Source: Sphingobium sp. KCTC 72723 (lineage in GTDB: Bacteria; Pseudomonadota; Alphaproteobacteria; Sphingomonadales; Sphingomonadaceae). From it: a DNA stretch of 64,000 bases. This document shows, piece by piece, positions 45,441 to 54,889 of the stretch (position 1 is the first letter of the stretch; each line of letters opens with the position of its first letter). The position numbers and the translations under genes were made by a program. Location: NCBI RefSeq assembly GCF_014280435.1, contig NZ_CP060388.1, forward strand, positions 2,617,501 through 2,681,500. Reading direction: 5' to 3'. Under the pieces are notes generated by a model. That model was given only the letters and a program-made list of their open reading frames with translations. It was not told the DNA's origin and did no database searches.

Positions 45441-48013
45441 TACCAGGCCTTGGAAAGGGTAAGACTGATGGTGCGCCCGATCGCGGGATAATTTGTCGCA
45501 TCATAATTGGGCAGGGCGACGCTTGTCGTGCGAATAAGCGACGGCTTCCGATTCAAGATGTTCTGGCTCGCAAGTAGGAATGACCAACCAGCCCAGAGGC
45601 CGCTACCTTGAGGCTTCCAACCAATGGTGGCGTCAGCCGAATGAAAGGCTTTGACCCGGTAGGTCGTGCTGGTTCGGCTGTCTTTGGTGCCGCCAAGATA
45701 ATTATAGGCGATCGCTATGCTTATCTCGCCGCGCTTCCAGCTGGCGCTCGCGCTCCCGCGCCAGTGCGGTGGTCGGAATATGGTGCCGGCCTGTTCGAAG
45801 ACGGGTTGTCCCGCGCTTAGCTGCTGATCGCTTTTGAGGTAGCTGGCATTGGCTTCAAGCTTGAAATCGCTGCTGCCGGAAAAGAAGGCATAGGCGATCG
45901 AACTATCCACCCCCTGAATATGTTGACGGGCGACATTCTGATATCCGGTGTAGACGATCGCAGCAAGGTTTGCAGGATCATAAGCGGTGCCACTTAGATT
46001 TTGAACGCCGAGCGGCAGGCTGGCAGTTGCCGCCAATACCTGATCGAGGGTCGGATTGAGAATGATGAGGTCGGCATATTCGTCCCTGAATGCCTGCGAA
46101 CTGGACGCTATGGGATAGGTTACGCGGTTTTTGTAGCGGACGTCGAAGAAACTGGCCTCGAGTTTCAGACCCGCTATCGATGAAGGCTCCAACTGGACGG
46201 TGAATGTAAGGGTCCTGGCCTTTTCAGCCTCCAGCGCCTTTCGACTTCCGTCGATCTGCAGAACATTTTCGTTGGTTGGGGGCGCTGGCAGGTATCGGCT
46301 TGAAGCGTACAGCGTCGCCTGCGGAGCAATATTCAATTGGCTGAGCGTCGGCGCCTTGAACGATTTCCCCCACGCGGCCTTGAGCGTCAGATCGGCGATC
46401 GGCTGATAGGCAATGCCAAGCTTGGGTGTCGCAAGGCTGCCCATCTTGTCATAGCGTTCATATCGCAACGCGCCGGTGATCTGTAGCGCGTGAATGAGTG
46501 GCAATGCATTTGCGCCAGCGATAAGCGGTAGAAACATCTCGCCATAAGCGAATAGAGCGGTCTGCGAGTCTGTATAATTTTGGATGGCAAAGGTTACAGC
46601 GGACGTCGTTCTGAAGATCGAGCCATCCAGGCCATTGGCACGCAGTCCGGCCCCCAGCGCGACACGTGCGTCGCCACCTGGTAAGGAAATGAGAGGGCCT
46701 TCACTGCTGAACTCTGCTGACCAAAGATCATTCTGGTAGCGCACATCGTTGACGAACAACCGGCTGTTGCCTGAGAAGACTTCCGCCTTGACCCCGCTAT
46801 CGCTGATAGCGCGCGTGAAGCGGGCGGTCATTTCCCAGTCGGCAGGCAGGTGGAAGGTGAGGGACGGGCTGATGGACCAGCTCTCGACATCCGGGGAGGC
46901 GGTGGCGCCGGACTGAATATTGGTGCCGCTGCCATTGGGCAGTGAGAAACTGGATTTACGGCGGATATAATGGGCATCGAGCCCGAACTCCATAACGTCG
47001 CCCAAGGATTGATGGCCTGCAACTACAGCGCTCAATTGCTTGTTTGACGGAAATATGGTCATTTCAGGGTTCACGGCGCCATGTGTGTAGGAACGCTGGC
47101 CGGCAGAGACGTCGGTCGCCTTGGCGAAATCACCGGCGATCATGATGCCGCCGCTATTCCATCGGCGACCGGTCACCCCGCTATATTGCTGCTGAAACGC
47201 CCCGCCATCGGTAGCGCCGCCAATTCTCGCGCTGGTTTCCAGGCCGTCGAAATCGCGGCGGAGGATGATGTTGGCGACGCCGCCGACCGCATCGGAACCA
47301 TAAAGTGCCGATGCGCCGTCAGCGACAATTTCGACCCGCTCGACTGCGGCCAGCGGGATAGCCGATATGTCGATGCCCTGGCTCACCGCGTCATAGGCAA
47401 GCCGATGTCCGTTGAGCAAAGTGAGCGTAGCGTCTGCGCCCAGTCCTCTGAGGTTAAGGGCGGACGACGATGTGACATTTTCCGAACCATTCTGCCGAGC
47501 GGACACCACGCCGGGGTTCTGGCCGCCATTATAATTTTGCGGGATGCTCCGTGCGAATGATCCAAGGTCGCTATGGCCGAGCTCGACGATTCTTTCGCGG
47601 CTGGCCGATATTACCGGAGATGTTGGCTTCGCGCCGCGAATGCGGGATCCGGTGACCGACAGTTCGATGTCCGTCGCGCTGGTTACCGCCTCGCGCGACG
47701 GCGCTTCTCGCCCCCGCAGGGTGATGGTGCGCTCCCTGATGTCAGCGGTGAGGCCCGAAGGCGCGAGGAGGGCGGCTACAGCGTCTTCGAGCGTGTAGGT
47801 CCCGGCGAGAGACGGGGCGCGACGACCCTTGAGCGACCGGCCGTCGGCAACGAGTTGATAATCGCTCATCCTGGCTATGGCGCGCAGCGCATCGCCAAGA
47901 TCCTGCTCAGGCAGATCGTAGCTTTTGGGTGCTTCCTGGGCATGGATCTGGGGAACCAGAATGCACATGGAAAGTGCAACGCCGCTGAGAAGCCCAATTT
48001 TACCGATACGCAT
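45440..48013 (-). CDS. TonB-dependent receptor with N-terminal signalling domain
   Basis: An 857-aa outer-membrane receptor. After a signal peptide comes a secretin/TonB short N-terminal (STN) domain (YDLPEQDLGDALRAIARMSD), then the plug (TGSRIRG; ESASARYGSDAVGGVAN-like, here GASALYGSDAVGGVANIILR) and a 22-strand barrel ending in aromatic SLTLSKAW. The STN domain indicates transenvelope signalling to FecR. Next to the lasso isopeptidase it is the probable importer of the lasso peptide, or of another ligand whose signal induces the cluster. Confidence 0.94.
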   Translation of the reverse strand: MRIGKIGLLSGVALSMCILVPQIHAQEAPKSYDLPEQDLGDALRAIARMSDYQLVADGRSLKGRRAPSLAGTYTLEDAVAALLAPSGLTADIRERTITLRGREAPSREAVTSATDIELSVTGSRIRGAKPTSPVISASRERIVELGHSDLGSFARSIPQNYNGGQNPGVVSARQNGSENVTSSSALNLRGLGADATLTLLNGHRLAYDAVSQGIDISAIPLAAVERVEIVADGASALYGSDAVGGVANIILRRDFDGLETSARIGGATDGGAFQQQYSGVTGRRWNSGGIMIAGDFAKATDVSAGQRSYTHGAVNPEMTIFPSNKQLSAVVAGHQSLGDVMEFGLDAHYIRRKSSFSLPNGSGTNIQSGATASPDVESWSISPSLTFHLPADWEMTARFTRAISDSGVKAEVFSGNSRLFVNDVRYQNDLWSAEFSSEGPLISLPGGDARVALGAGLRANGLDGSIFRTTSAVTFAIQNYTDSQTALFAYGEMFLPLIAGANALPLIHALQITGALRYERYDKMGSLATPKLGIAYQPIADLTLKAAWGKSFKAPTLSQLNIAPQATLYASSRYLPAPPTNENVLQIDGSRKALEAEKARTLTFTVQLEPSSIAGLKLEASFFDVRYKNRVTYPIASSSQAFRDEYADLIILNPTLDQVLAATASLPLGVQNLSGTAYDPANLAAIVYTGYQNVARQHIQGVDSSIAYAFFSGSSDFKLEANASYLKSDQQLSAGQPVFEQAGTIFRPPHWRGSASASWKRGEISIAIAYNYLGGTKDSRTSTTYRVKAFHSADATIGWKPQGSGLWAGWSFLLASQNILNRKPSLIRTTSVALPNYDATNYPAIGRTISLTLSKAW

Positions 48014-48100
48014 GAAACTTGCCCCCTTGTTCCGCAGGGCCTCTTATTGAGGCTCAGAACGGAAGACGGGCGCGTGCCTATCTAAAGCTGCAATGCGTCA

Positions 48101-49147
48101 TTATTTTTCGGCGGTGAGCAGCAATATGTCTTTCTGGGTTCGTTCGATCTTGAGGTTGAGAAAGCCGCTCAAGGCTTGGGCAACGCGCTCAATATTGCGG
48201 ATTTCGATGTCAGCGAAAATCTCGCGCGCGCCCAGGGTCGGCTGGGCCAGAAAGATCTTGGTCTCGCTATAGCTGTTTGCTTCGGCGATGACGTCGCTGA
48301 TCGGGACATAATCATAGCTCTTCACGCCGCTCACCCATTGCTGCTCTGACGGTTTGGCAGAATTGACGGAAAAATTCGGGATTTGTCCAGCCTTGAGCGT
48401 CAATAGCTGGCCGGAATGCAATGTAAGGGCTTTGGGCCGCTCGCGAGAGAAAGTGCGGGGTAGTGTGACATTGACCTCGCCTTCGATGGCATGAACGCGC
48501 GTGCCCTCACGGATCGTCATGTCGAACTGGCCGACGCCTGCCGTCACCTCAATGCCGCGCCCATGTACCATAAAGGGCCTTGCCGTCTGGCTGGCAACGG
48601 TGAAGCGGGCACGTCCACGCTTGAGTTCGATCGTGCGGCGCTCAGCAGTATATCCGATCAGAACCAACGTGTCGGTATCCAATAAGATAGAGCTGCCATC
48701 TTCAAGGCGCTCCGTGCGCACCTCGCCGACCCGTGTCTCCAGCGGCGTGCGCGCCTCGCTCTGCCCGATCAGCGAGGGAGGCCCATCGGTTGAACGCCAA
48801 AGCAGAGCCGTTGCCGCAATAAAGCAAAGTGCGATTGACGCGGCGAGGAGACGCTGCGGTTGGCGGCTGTCCACTTTTCGCGTCTGGCGCAGGAGAGGCC
48901 TGTGCAAATGCGTTTGGGCCGCGGCTTGGCTTGCCTGCTGCACGGTGTCTACCACGCGCAGATAGGCGAGCTTACCGGAAGGGTTTTCGGCGATCCACAC
49001 GTCAAACGCACGCTGATGTGGACCTAGCCTGTCGAGATTCCTGGGATCTGGCACATCGTCCGCGTCGGCCATGATCAGCATGGCCCATTCATGGGCATCG
49101 CGCGATCCTTCGTGGGGATCATGATCGGCAGGCAGGTCAGTCATCAT
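48101..49147 (-). CDS. FecR-family anti-sigma/sensor protein
   Basis: A 348-aa inner-membrane protein (start ATG 49147, with a second ATG immediately following). It has a cytoplasmic N-domain binding the sigma factor, one membrane helix near residues 100-118 (LLAASIALCFIAATALLW), the FecR periplasmic domain (TRVGEVRTERLEDGSSILLD, then RRTIELKRGRARFTVA) and a C-terminal STN-like DUF4974 region (ADIEIRNIERVAQALSG). It receives the signal from the receptor and releases FecI. It overlaps fecI by 11 bases. Confidence 0.93.
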   Translation of the reverse strand: MMTDLPADHDPHEGSRDAHEWAMLIMADADDVPDPRNLDRLGPHQRAFDVWIAENPSGKLAYLRVVDTVQQASQAAAQTHLHRPLLRQTRKVDSRQPQRLLAASIALCFIAATALLWRSTDGPPSLIGQSEARTPLETRVGEVRTERLEDGSSILLDTDTLVLIGYTAERRTIELKRGRARFTVASQTARPFMVHGRGIEVTAGVGQFDMTIREGTRVHAIEGEVNVTLPRTFSRERPKALTLHSGQLLTLKAGQIPNFSVNSAKPSEQQWVSGVKSYDYVPISDVIAEANSYSETKIFLAQPTLGAREIFADIEIRNIERVAQALSGFLNLKIERTQKDILLLTAEK

Positions 49148-49706
49148 TCGCCTCGCGATAGGCGGTAACATGGCGAATGGCTTTGACCATCTGTTTCTGC
49201 ACGACCCAGAGCGGAAGATCGAGCTCTGCTGCAATCGCGACATAGGTCTGCCCTTCGACCCGATTGCGCAGGAAGATATCTAGCGTTTGTGGCGGAAGTT
49301 GGTTGAGGATCAGCTTCCAGCGCGCCAGATCCTGCTTTGCCTGCAACTCGCGATGGGTGTCGGATGGGGCAATTGCATACAGGCCATCGTCGAGCGGCTT
49401 GGTGCGTTTCGACAACAGGGTGGATCCGCGCTCGACGAAATCGCGCAGCAGGTTCGTCGCGATGCGCGTGAGATAAGCCTGTGGGCTGGCAAGCGCTTGT
49501 GCGGGCGCTGCGCGCACGAAACGAGTGAAGCTCTCCTGGGCAAGTTCGTCGGCATCGGCCTGATTGCCAAGCTGGCGCGTGAAGAAGCGCATGAGGCGGG
49601 GCTTCTCCCTTGTGTAGAATTCCGGGAAGCTGAACCTGCCGGAATCTCTGATTATGACCGGATCGCGCAGGCGATCCTCGCTTCTGCCCTGGCTCATTCG
49701 TCGCAC
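49137..49706 (-). CDS. FecI-type ECF sigma factor
   Basis: A 189-aa sigma factor. Region 2 is at about residues 28-95 (FFTRQLGNQADADELAQESF, then SPQAYLTRIATNLLRDFVER) and region 4 at about 125-180 (LNQLPPQTLDIFLRNRVEGQ, then TYVAIAAELDLPLWVVQKQM). With FecR and the receptor it forms a signalling trio that should activate the receptor and isopeptidase genes, and perhaps the lasso biosynthetic genes. Its own promoter was not located. Confidence 0.94.
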   Translation of the reverse strand: MRRMSQGRSEDRLRDPVIIRDSGRFSFPEFYTREKPRLMRFFTRQLGNQADADELAQESFTRFVRAAPAQALASPQAYLTRIATNLLRDFVERGSTLLSKRTKPLDDGLYAIAPSDTHRELQAKQDLARWKLILNQLPPQTLDIFLRNRVEGQTYVAIAAELDLPLWVVQKQMVKAIRHVTAYREANDD

Positions 49707-50247
49707 CTATGTCCACTCGGGGCGACGGCCAAAGCCGGATGTTGGAAACCTGTCTTGCGGCAGGCGCATGCGCCTTTACCGTTGCCGGCTGGACATGCGC
49801 GCATGCCACCCGGCCCCAGTGAAACTGTGACCGAGCTGCAAGAAAGAGGTTTCCACGCCCCGCTTCCGCGCTTTCAGCGGAAGCGAGGCTACCTTGCCGG
49901 ATTGGCGGGGCAGCGCAACCCCCTAAGAAGCCCATTATGACGTTTTTACGAAGCGGATTAGCAGCTGAAGGAAGGGGTGGGCGACTGCCCGCTGCGCGGG
50001 CATCGCGCTCTTGTCGGCACGGCGTGCCGCCGCGCCGACCGGGCTCGGCTGCGCCGATCCCGGCCCTACGGGCGGTGATCGCTGTCGCAGCGGTGAGGGC
50101 AAGGTTTGAAGCGGGGAAGTGCCGAGGGGGAAAGGGGTAGGTAGAACGCGCTGATCCCTCGCGCACGAGAAACAGTATTTTCGCGGGTCCTTGGGAGGGA
50201 AGGGGGAACGGGTTGGGGACTGAACCCGATATGCGGAGTGTCCTGCT
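49707..50247. other. Intergenic region with 9-bp inverted repeat
   Basis: About 540 bases with no convincing gene. CGCTTCCGC (49861-49869) and GCGGAAGCG (49877-49885) are perfect inverted repeats around a seven-base loop. There is no T-run, so it is not an obvious terminator. The fecI promoter must lie in the left part but was not identified. Confidence 0.5.
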
Positions 50248-50604
50248 GTGACCTTGCTACCTGTCCTGCGCCACGCATTGGCGAAATTGATTTTGTGCGT
50301 TCAAAACTTGGCGGACGATGACCGTTGCTGCGCCCGGATCGACCGCTATCTCGATACTGTTGACCTGCAGATGATGGCTGGGCCGATCGGCGTGGGCGGC
50401 GGCGAGGAAGCTGCGCGGATCAGGCAAGTCGTCGCCAAAATGGAGCCGCTGACCCGTCGTATACTCATTCTAGTCGTCGGGCGAAAAATGAGCGTGGCGG
50501 AAGTATCACTGCGTTTTGGGATGCGCGAGGAGCGGGTATGTCGACATTACCGGGCAGCCGTGGGCGAGGTCGCGGCGCGATGCGGCGCGGACGGTGCGAG
50601 GTAA
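50248..50604 (+). CDS. Sigma-70 region-4-like HTH protein
   Basis: A 118-aa protein from GTG 50248. The C-terminal part (residues 60-110) resembles sigma region 4: KMEPLTRRILILVVGRKMSV, then AEVSLRFGMREERVCRHYRA. No region 2 is present, so it is either a truncated ECF factor or a free-standing DNA-binding protein. Flanked by unrelated genes. Function unknown. Confidence 0.6.
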   Translation: MTLLPVLRHALAKLILCVQNLADDDRCCARIDRYLDTVDLQMMAGPIGVGGGEEAARIRQVVAKMEPLTRRILILVVGRKMSVAEVSLRFGMREERVCRHYRAAVGEVAARCGADGAR

Positions 50605-50620
50605 ATCGTTGGCCCGCCTG

Positions 50621-50812
50621 CTAAGCACCTCGACGGCGAGGATTGGGACATTCGCGTCTGTCCGCTTCAAATTGAGAATTTAAGGAAGCGGACGTTACCA
50701 GCATATGGCTGGCCAACCGTCTCTTGATCGAAATGCGCCTCACGCCGATCATCAACGTAATGATGGTAATAAACAGCTGGGCAGATCCTATCACAAAATC
50801 GACATCAAACAT
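50621..50812 (-). CDS. Small putative membrane protein
   Basis: A 63-aa frame starting MFDVDFVIGSAQLFITIITL, with one membrane helix and a basic tail (RRISIKRRLAS). Plausible topology but no recognised homologue, and weak translation signals. It could be spurious. It lies divergent from the next large gene. Confidence 0.3.
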   Translation of the reverse strand: MFDVDFVIGSAQLFITIITLMIGVRRISIKRRLASHMLVTSASLNSQFEADRRECPNPRRRGA

Positions 50813-50957
50813 GGCGGCCACTTGCCGACCTGCGTGAGGGTACAGCTCTATTTTCCGGCAGATCGTGGTTGAGTGGGCTGGCGCGCGGTGGCCATCCAGA
50901 ATGCATATCCGGCGAAAGATATGGCTGCTCCGCGCGCTGTGATGCTACGCCTCCAAT

Positions 50958-52580
50958 ATGACATTAGACGGCTTCATCACCTTTCTTGGCCTCATCGCTG
51001 CGGCGCTGGCAATCGTATCTCCGGTGACGCGGCTGCAATTGTCGATGGCCCGGACCACACTGATCCTGTGGTCGACGATATTCACCCTATCGGTTCTGTA
51101 TTTCGAGTTTTTCGACCTCATGGCAATGCCTTGCCCGAAATGGACATCACTCTATTGTCCGACCCTTTCGAAGGATGGCCCGGTCACGCCACAGCAAGCA
51201 GCCTTTTTGGTTGTATTCCTCTGGCTCGGAGTTCTGGCTTATGCTTGGTTGCGACCGCGACCGAAAGTCGGGTCGCTCCCGGCATTGAGGAGTTTGATCG
51301 ACCGATTTGCAGAAACAGGGCGCTATGGCGACATCGTCGATCTCGCCAACGATTCGGTCGGACTGGCGGATGACTGTGCGGCGGGTGAGCTCCCCTATCA
51401 GGTTCGACGTGCCCGCCTCACAGGTGCCAAGCAGCGGCCGCCGCTCGACCCCGTCCTGATCGGTCTGGAAGAGGAGCAACCGCGAGATCGGCCGCCCCTT
51501 TTCTCCGAACTCAGGAACAAAACCGGACGCGCGTTCGCGCGGCTACTTCCGTCGGATGAGAAGATGCGCGAAGCGGCGGATGGCATCCTTCAGACCCTTC
51601 TCTCCCGGCGCGCCTTCGTGGACTGGGTCGCGGAGCATCGTCCGCGATTCGGCGCCCGGCTCCTCGGCCTGCGCTCATACAAGGTCGGTGACTATTCAAC
51701 GCGATTGCTGGGCTGGCTGATTTCCCATCCGGGAAGTGCGCTCTACGACGAGATCCGCAGCAATCAGAATCTCGACCGATGCGGCTACGTGATCCCCGAG
51801 CGCAACTGGTTCCTTCATGCGCTGCTGTCTGATGCGCGCGTCGCCGAGAATCTCGAGGCCTACCAGCCGATCGGAGAGCATATGATCGCAGTCCTGCGAG
51901 TGGACAATGCGCCTGATTATGTCGAGACGCTCAACCGAGCCTTCGACCATCATTGGGACGACGAAGGACGGTGGCGCGATCCGGTATTCGTCGGGTTGCG
52001 CTTCTTCGACATCATGGTGCAGGCCGCCGCCTGTCAGAATGTCCCTTGGCACATGTGGCTCTTCTATACGCACCATGTCGTGGAGCGGCTGGAGGAGATC
52101 TACGAGGATGAGGCGGGGAGCGAGGTCTTCGGGGAGTATCCCACTCGCGCCGCGCGGCTTCTGTATATCGCCATGGACAATCTGGCGGACTGGATAGCGC
52201 TTGCGGCGGTAGTCGATCCGCAGGGCCATCATCATACGCCGAAATTGGCAACCCTCGTCCATGAGAATGACAATATTCCCAAGTCCGCCGCTCTGGCGGT
52301 CGGCATCTGTATGCGGAAGGTGGTCCTTTCCGATCGTCTCGGCGAACCGTTCAAGAGCACACTTCTTGAAGTCGCCATACGCCCATTACGCGACTCGCGC
52401 ATGCGCAAGGGACACGACATCCTGCGGGCAGTGCTGGTCAAATCGATTGTGGAAGGCGGCATTCTAAGCGGTGGCCCGGACTATCTCGCTCGGTTGCGTC
52501 ACCTTTACGCCGAAATTGACAAGCCCTGGCATAACGATGTCGAGGACTTTCGTGAGGCGCTGGAGGCTGCTCGCGCCTGA
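50958..52580 (+). CDS. Membrane-anchored protein of unknown function (540 aa)
   Basis: A 540-aa protein with three N-terminal membrane segments (about residues 5-24, 31-53, 83-100: FITFLGLIAAALAIVSPVTR; TLILWSTIFTLSVLYFEFF; AAFLVVFLWLGVLAYAWLRP), then about 430 soluble, mostly helical residues with many Asp, Glu, Trp and His. Not recognised. It lies upstream of a further unknown gene and an AAA/subtilase pair, on the same strand, so it may be the sensor or effector of that module; the 379-base gap after it leaves this uncertain. Confidence 0.7.
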   Translation: MTLDGFITFLGLIAAALAIVSPVTRLQLSMARTTLILWSTIFTLSVLYFEFFDLMAMPCPKWTSLYCPTLSKDGPVTPQQAAFLVVFLWLGVLAYAWLRPRPKVGSLPALRSLIDRFAETGRYGDIVDLANDSVGLADDCAAGELPYQVRRARLTGAKQRPPLDPVLIGLEEEQPRDRPPLFSELRNKTGRAFARLLPSDEKMREAADGILQTLLSRRAFVDWVAEHRPRFGARLLGLRSYKVGDYSTRLLGWLISHPGSALYDEIRSNQNLDRCGYVIPERNWFLHALLSDARVAENLEAYQPIGEHMIAVLRVDNAPDYVETLNRAFDHHWDDEGRWRDPVFVGLRFFDIMVQAAACQNVPWHMWLFYTHHVVERLEEIYEDEAGSEVFGEYPTRAARLLYIAMDNLADWIALAAVVDPQGHHHTPKLATLVHENDNIPKSAALAVGICMRKVVLSDRLGEPFKSTLLEVAIRPLRDSRMRKGHDILRAVLVKSIVEGGILSGGPDYLARLRHLYAEIDKPWHNDVEDFREALEAARA

Positions 52581-52959
52581 AAGCCGGATCGACTGTTGGG
52601 TGCTTCTGCGCGCTGCTGATATGGTGAGCCGTTTTCGTCCTTCCGACGGTAGAATGCCGATTAAAAGACCACCATGTCAGCTGCGTAGAATTGCCGCAGT
52701 GGAAGATTTTTGGGGCTTGTGCCGTTACTGGTCCCCGTCCCCCGGTCTTATGTCCGGAACGAGTCTCGTCGCGTCACAGATGTTCAATCATCACGGTTTA
52801 CCTGTGAGATATCTGGCGAATGTGAAGTTTTTCGGAATCCGCCCGTAATAGGAGGATAACAGAAGAGGAGCCGGCGGGCGGAGCGACCGACCTTATCCTG
52901 ATTGTCATTTCGGTGGCGAACCGTCAGACATAGCGTTTGACATCGAAAGGGGACGATGG
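52581..52959. other. Intergenic region, probable promoter zone of the AAA/subtilase module
   Basis: About 380 bases with no convincing gene. The right end supplies GAAAGGGGA before the GTG start of the next gene. No clear promoter or repeat was identified. Confidence 0.4.
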
Positions 52960-53739
52960 GTGGCGCTGATCGCATTGGAAGAGGCTCGGAAGCAGCCCGG
53001 CTTGCTGATCGAGATCCGTGGAACAATAAGCGCAAACATCGCCGCCGATCTGTTGAAAGCTCACAACAAGGCGTTCAGGGCGTGGTGTCGCGCAAACGGT
53101 GAACAGCCCCGCGATCTGGTAATTGTCGATAGTGGCACCGGCAGCTACTGGGCAAGGCTGAAGGATGCCGTCGAGGTTGCTGGATTGCTGCAACTGGGGT
53201 CGGATGTTCTGCCTGGCTTCATGACGAACTTGGCCTCGATCGTTCATCTGGGGTTCGCCAGCGACCCCTCCGAATTCCATAGTCTTTTCACTGATCTGCT
53301 TAAGGCCTATCGCCGGGCAATCACGCACAAAGCGGTTGAGGCGGTTGTCATCAGCGGCCTTGCGATCGAGTCCATCACGATCACGAGCGTCAAGCAGATT
53401 GACCAGATCATCGCGAAGGCCACGCTCCAGCGAATTCCCAAGGTCCCGGCGCCATCGGTCGGTCAGCAGGTTGCGCACGCCGAACTTGACTGGAAATTCC
53501 CCACAGGACTGCGTGGTCATGGCTTCAAGCGTCACGGGACGGTGAGACTGTTCGACGGCACTGTCTATGTCAGATTAGAAGGGATGCAGGGTACGATGCT
53601 GCCTGCGCATGGTCGGCAGGTGCATGAGCTGGGAGACGGGCTCAGCTACGCTTTTGAGGGGCACACGCTTACGAACGACGCCAAAGAGACCATTGGTTAT
53701 GTGATTGAACTCGCTGAACCTGCCTCGCTATGGGGATAG
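52960..53739 (+). CDS. Unknown protein upstream of AAA/subtilase pair (259 aa)
   Basis: A 259-aa protein from GTG 52960 with a purine-rich site upstream. Residues 1-150 form a mixed alpha/beta domain with short strands (VVISGLAIESITITSVKQID), and residues 170-259 look beta-rich (GTVRLFDGTVYVRLEGMQGT, YAFEGHTLTNDAKETIGYVI). Not recognised. It ends 153 bases before the AAA start and probably belongs with it. Confidence 0.65.
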   Translation: MALIALEEARKQPGLLIEIRGTISANIAADLLKAHNKAFRAWCRANGEQPRDLVIVDSGTGSYWARLKDAVEVAGLLQLGSDVLPGFMTNLASIVHLGFASDPSEFHSLFTDLLKAYRRAITHKAVEAVVISGLAIESITITSVKQIDQIIAKATLQRIPKVPAPSVGQQVAHAELDWKFPTGLRGHGFKRHGTVRLFDGTVYVRLEGMQGTMLPAHGRQVHELGDGLSYAFEGHTLTNDAKETIGYVIELAEPASLWG

Positions 53740-53892
53740 AATACCGATCGTGAGGCGCTTCCTTCTCCCTGACCGCGACGATTAGCGTGCTCAGCCTGAC
53801 GAAAAATGCTTCGCTGCCTTCGCGAACAGGTGGCAAAATCTGCCGATCCCGCTATCGTACTTCTACGGGACCGATTTGCTGGCAAGGATAAC

Positions 53893-54879
53893 ATGGCGCG
53901 CGGCGAGCTGATGAAAAGATTGCTGGCGAGTTACGGCCGGGACGAGGAGTTCCGGGCGGTCGCCGAGCAAATCATCACGGAAGAAGAAGCGAAGAACAAC
54001 AAGGTGCTTGCGCGTTCGCTCCGGCGCTCGCTTGAGGTTGCCCCTCCCAAGGCCAGCCGACCGAAGGCGCTTGCCTCGCTCATTCCGTTTCCGGACGCCG
54101 CTGGCGATTTCATCGAGCTGGTCGAGCCGAGCCACAACAAGCAGGACATCGTTCTCTCAGCGGAGAATACCCGCATCTTCCTGGGGCTAATGGATGAGTT
54201 TCGGCGTGGCGAGGAAATTCGCCGACGGGGCCTTTCCGTTCGGTCCAAGATGCTGTTCTGCGGCCCGCCAGGCTGCGGGAAAACGCTCTGCGCAGAGATT
54301 TTTGCAGCCGAACTGGGCTTGCCCCTATATGTGGTCAAGCTCGATCGCCTGATCTCGTCCTACCTTGGTGAGACAGCGACAAATGTCCGCAAAATATTCG
54401 AATTTGCGCGCAAGCAGCCCTCGGTTCTGTTTTTCGATGAGTTCGATGCGATCGCCCGCGCGCGCGACGAGGGTGGCGAGCACAACGAACTGCGGCGCGT
54501 CGTCAACAGTCTGCTGATCTTCATCGATCGGATACAGCCGAAAGGCTATCTCGTCGCGGCGACCAATCTCGATCATTCGCTCGACGCAGCGATATGGCGT
54601 CGGTTCGACGAAGTTATCTGGTTCGACCGGCCCGATGCGCGCATGATTGCGCGCTTCCTCAAGATGAAGTTCAAGAATGTGGCAATTGCCTTCGATCCCG
54701 AGGATCATCTCTCGGAGCTTGAAGGCTATTCCTATGCGGAGCTGAACCGGATCTGTGTTCAGTCCATGAAGAGCGCGATTATCGATCGCCGGAAGCAGGT
54801 CGGGGAATCCGATTTCAAAGTTGCGGTCGCCGATGAACAGCGGCGGAAGCGTCGAACCAGACGCATGGCGGCGGACTGA
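53893..54879 (+). CDS. AAA+ ATPase (partner of subtilase)
   Basis: A 328-aa AAA+ protein. Start at 53893 (MARGELMKRLLASYGRDEEF) is chosen because it is preceded by AAGGA and its N-terminus is typical of this family; the frame is also open from 53806. Walker A is GPPGCGKT (124-131), Walker B FFDEFD (180-185), sensor 1 AATN (222-225) and arginine residues RR (236-237) follow. The nearest relatives are FtsH/CDC48-like AAA modules. The subtilisin-like protease starts 10 bases after its stop, so it likely feeds or gates that protease. Such AAA/S8 pairs occur in many bacterial accessory regions; a defence role is inferred. Confidence 0.92.
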   Translation: MARGELMKRLLASYGRDEEFRAVAEQIITEEEAKNNKVLARSLRRSLEVAPPKASRPKALASLIPFPDAAGDFIELVEPSHNKQDIVLSAENTRIFLGLMDEFRRGEEIRRRGLSVRSKMLFCGPPGCGKTLCAEIFAAELGLPLYVVKLDRLISSYLGETATNVRKIFEFARKQPSVLFFDEFDAIARARDEGGEHNELRRVVNSLLIFIDRIQPKGYLVAATNLDHSLDAAIWRRFDEVIWFDRPDARMIARFLKMKFKNVAIAFDPEDHLSELEGYSYAELNRICVQSMKSAIIDRRKQVGESDFKVAVADEQRRKRRTRRMAAD

Positions 54880-54889
54880 CCTCTACTAA

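Noticed and set aside
50873..51373. Plus-strand 166-aa frame before and within the 540-aa gene
   Set aside because: It is out of frame with the membrane protein whose hydrophobic N-terminus is clearly coding.
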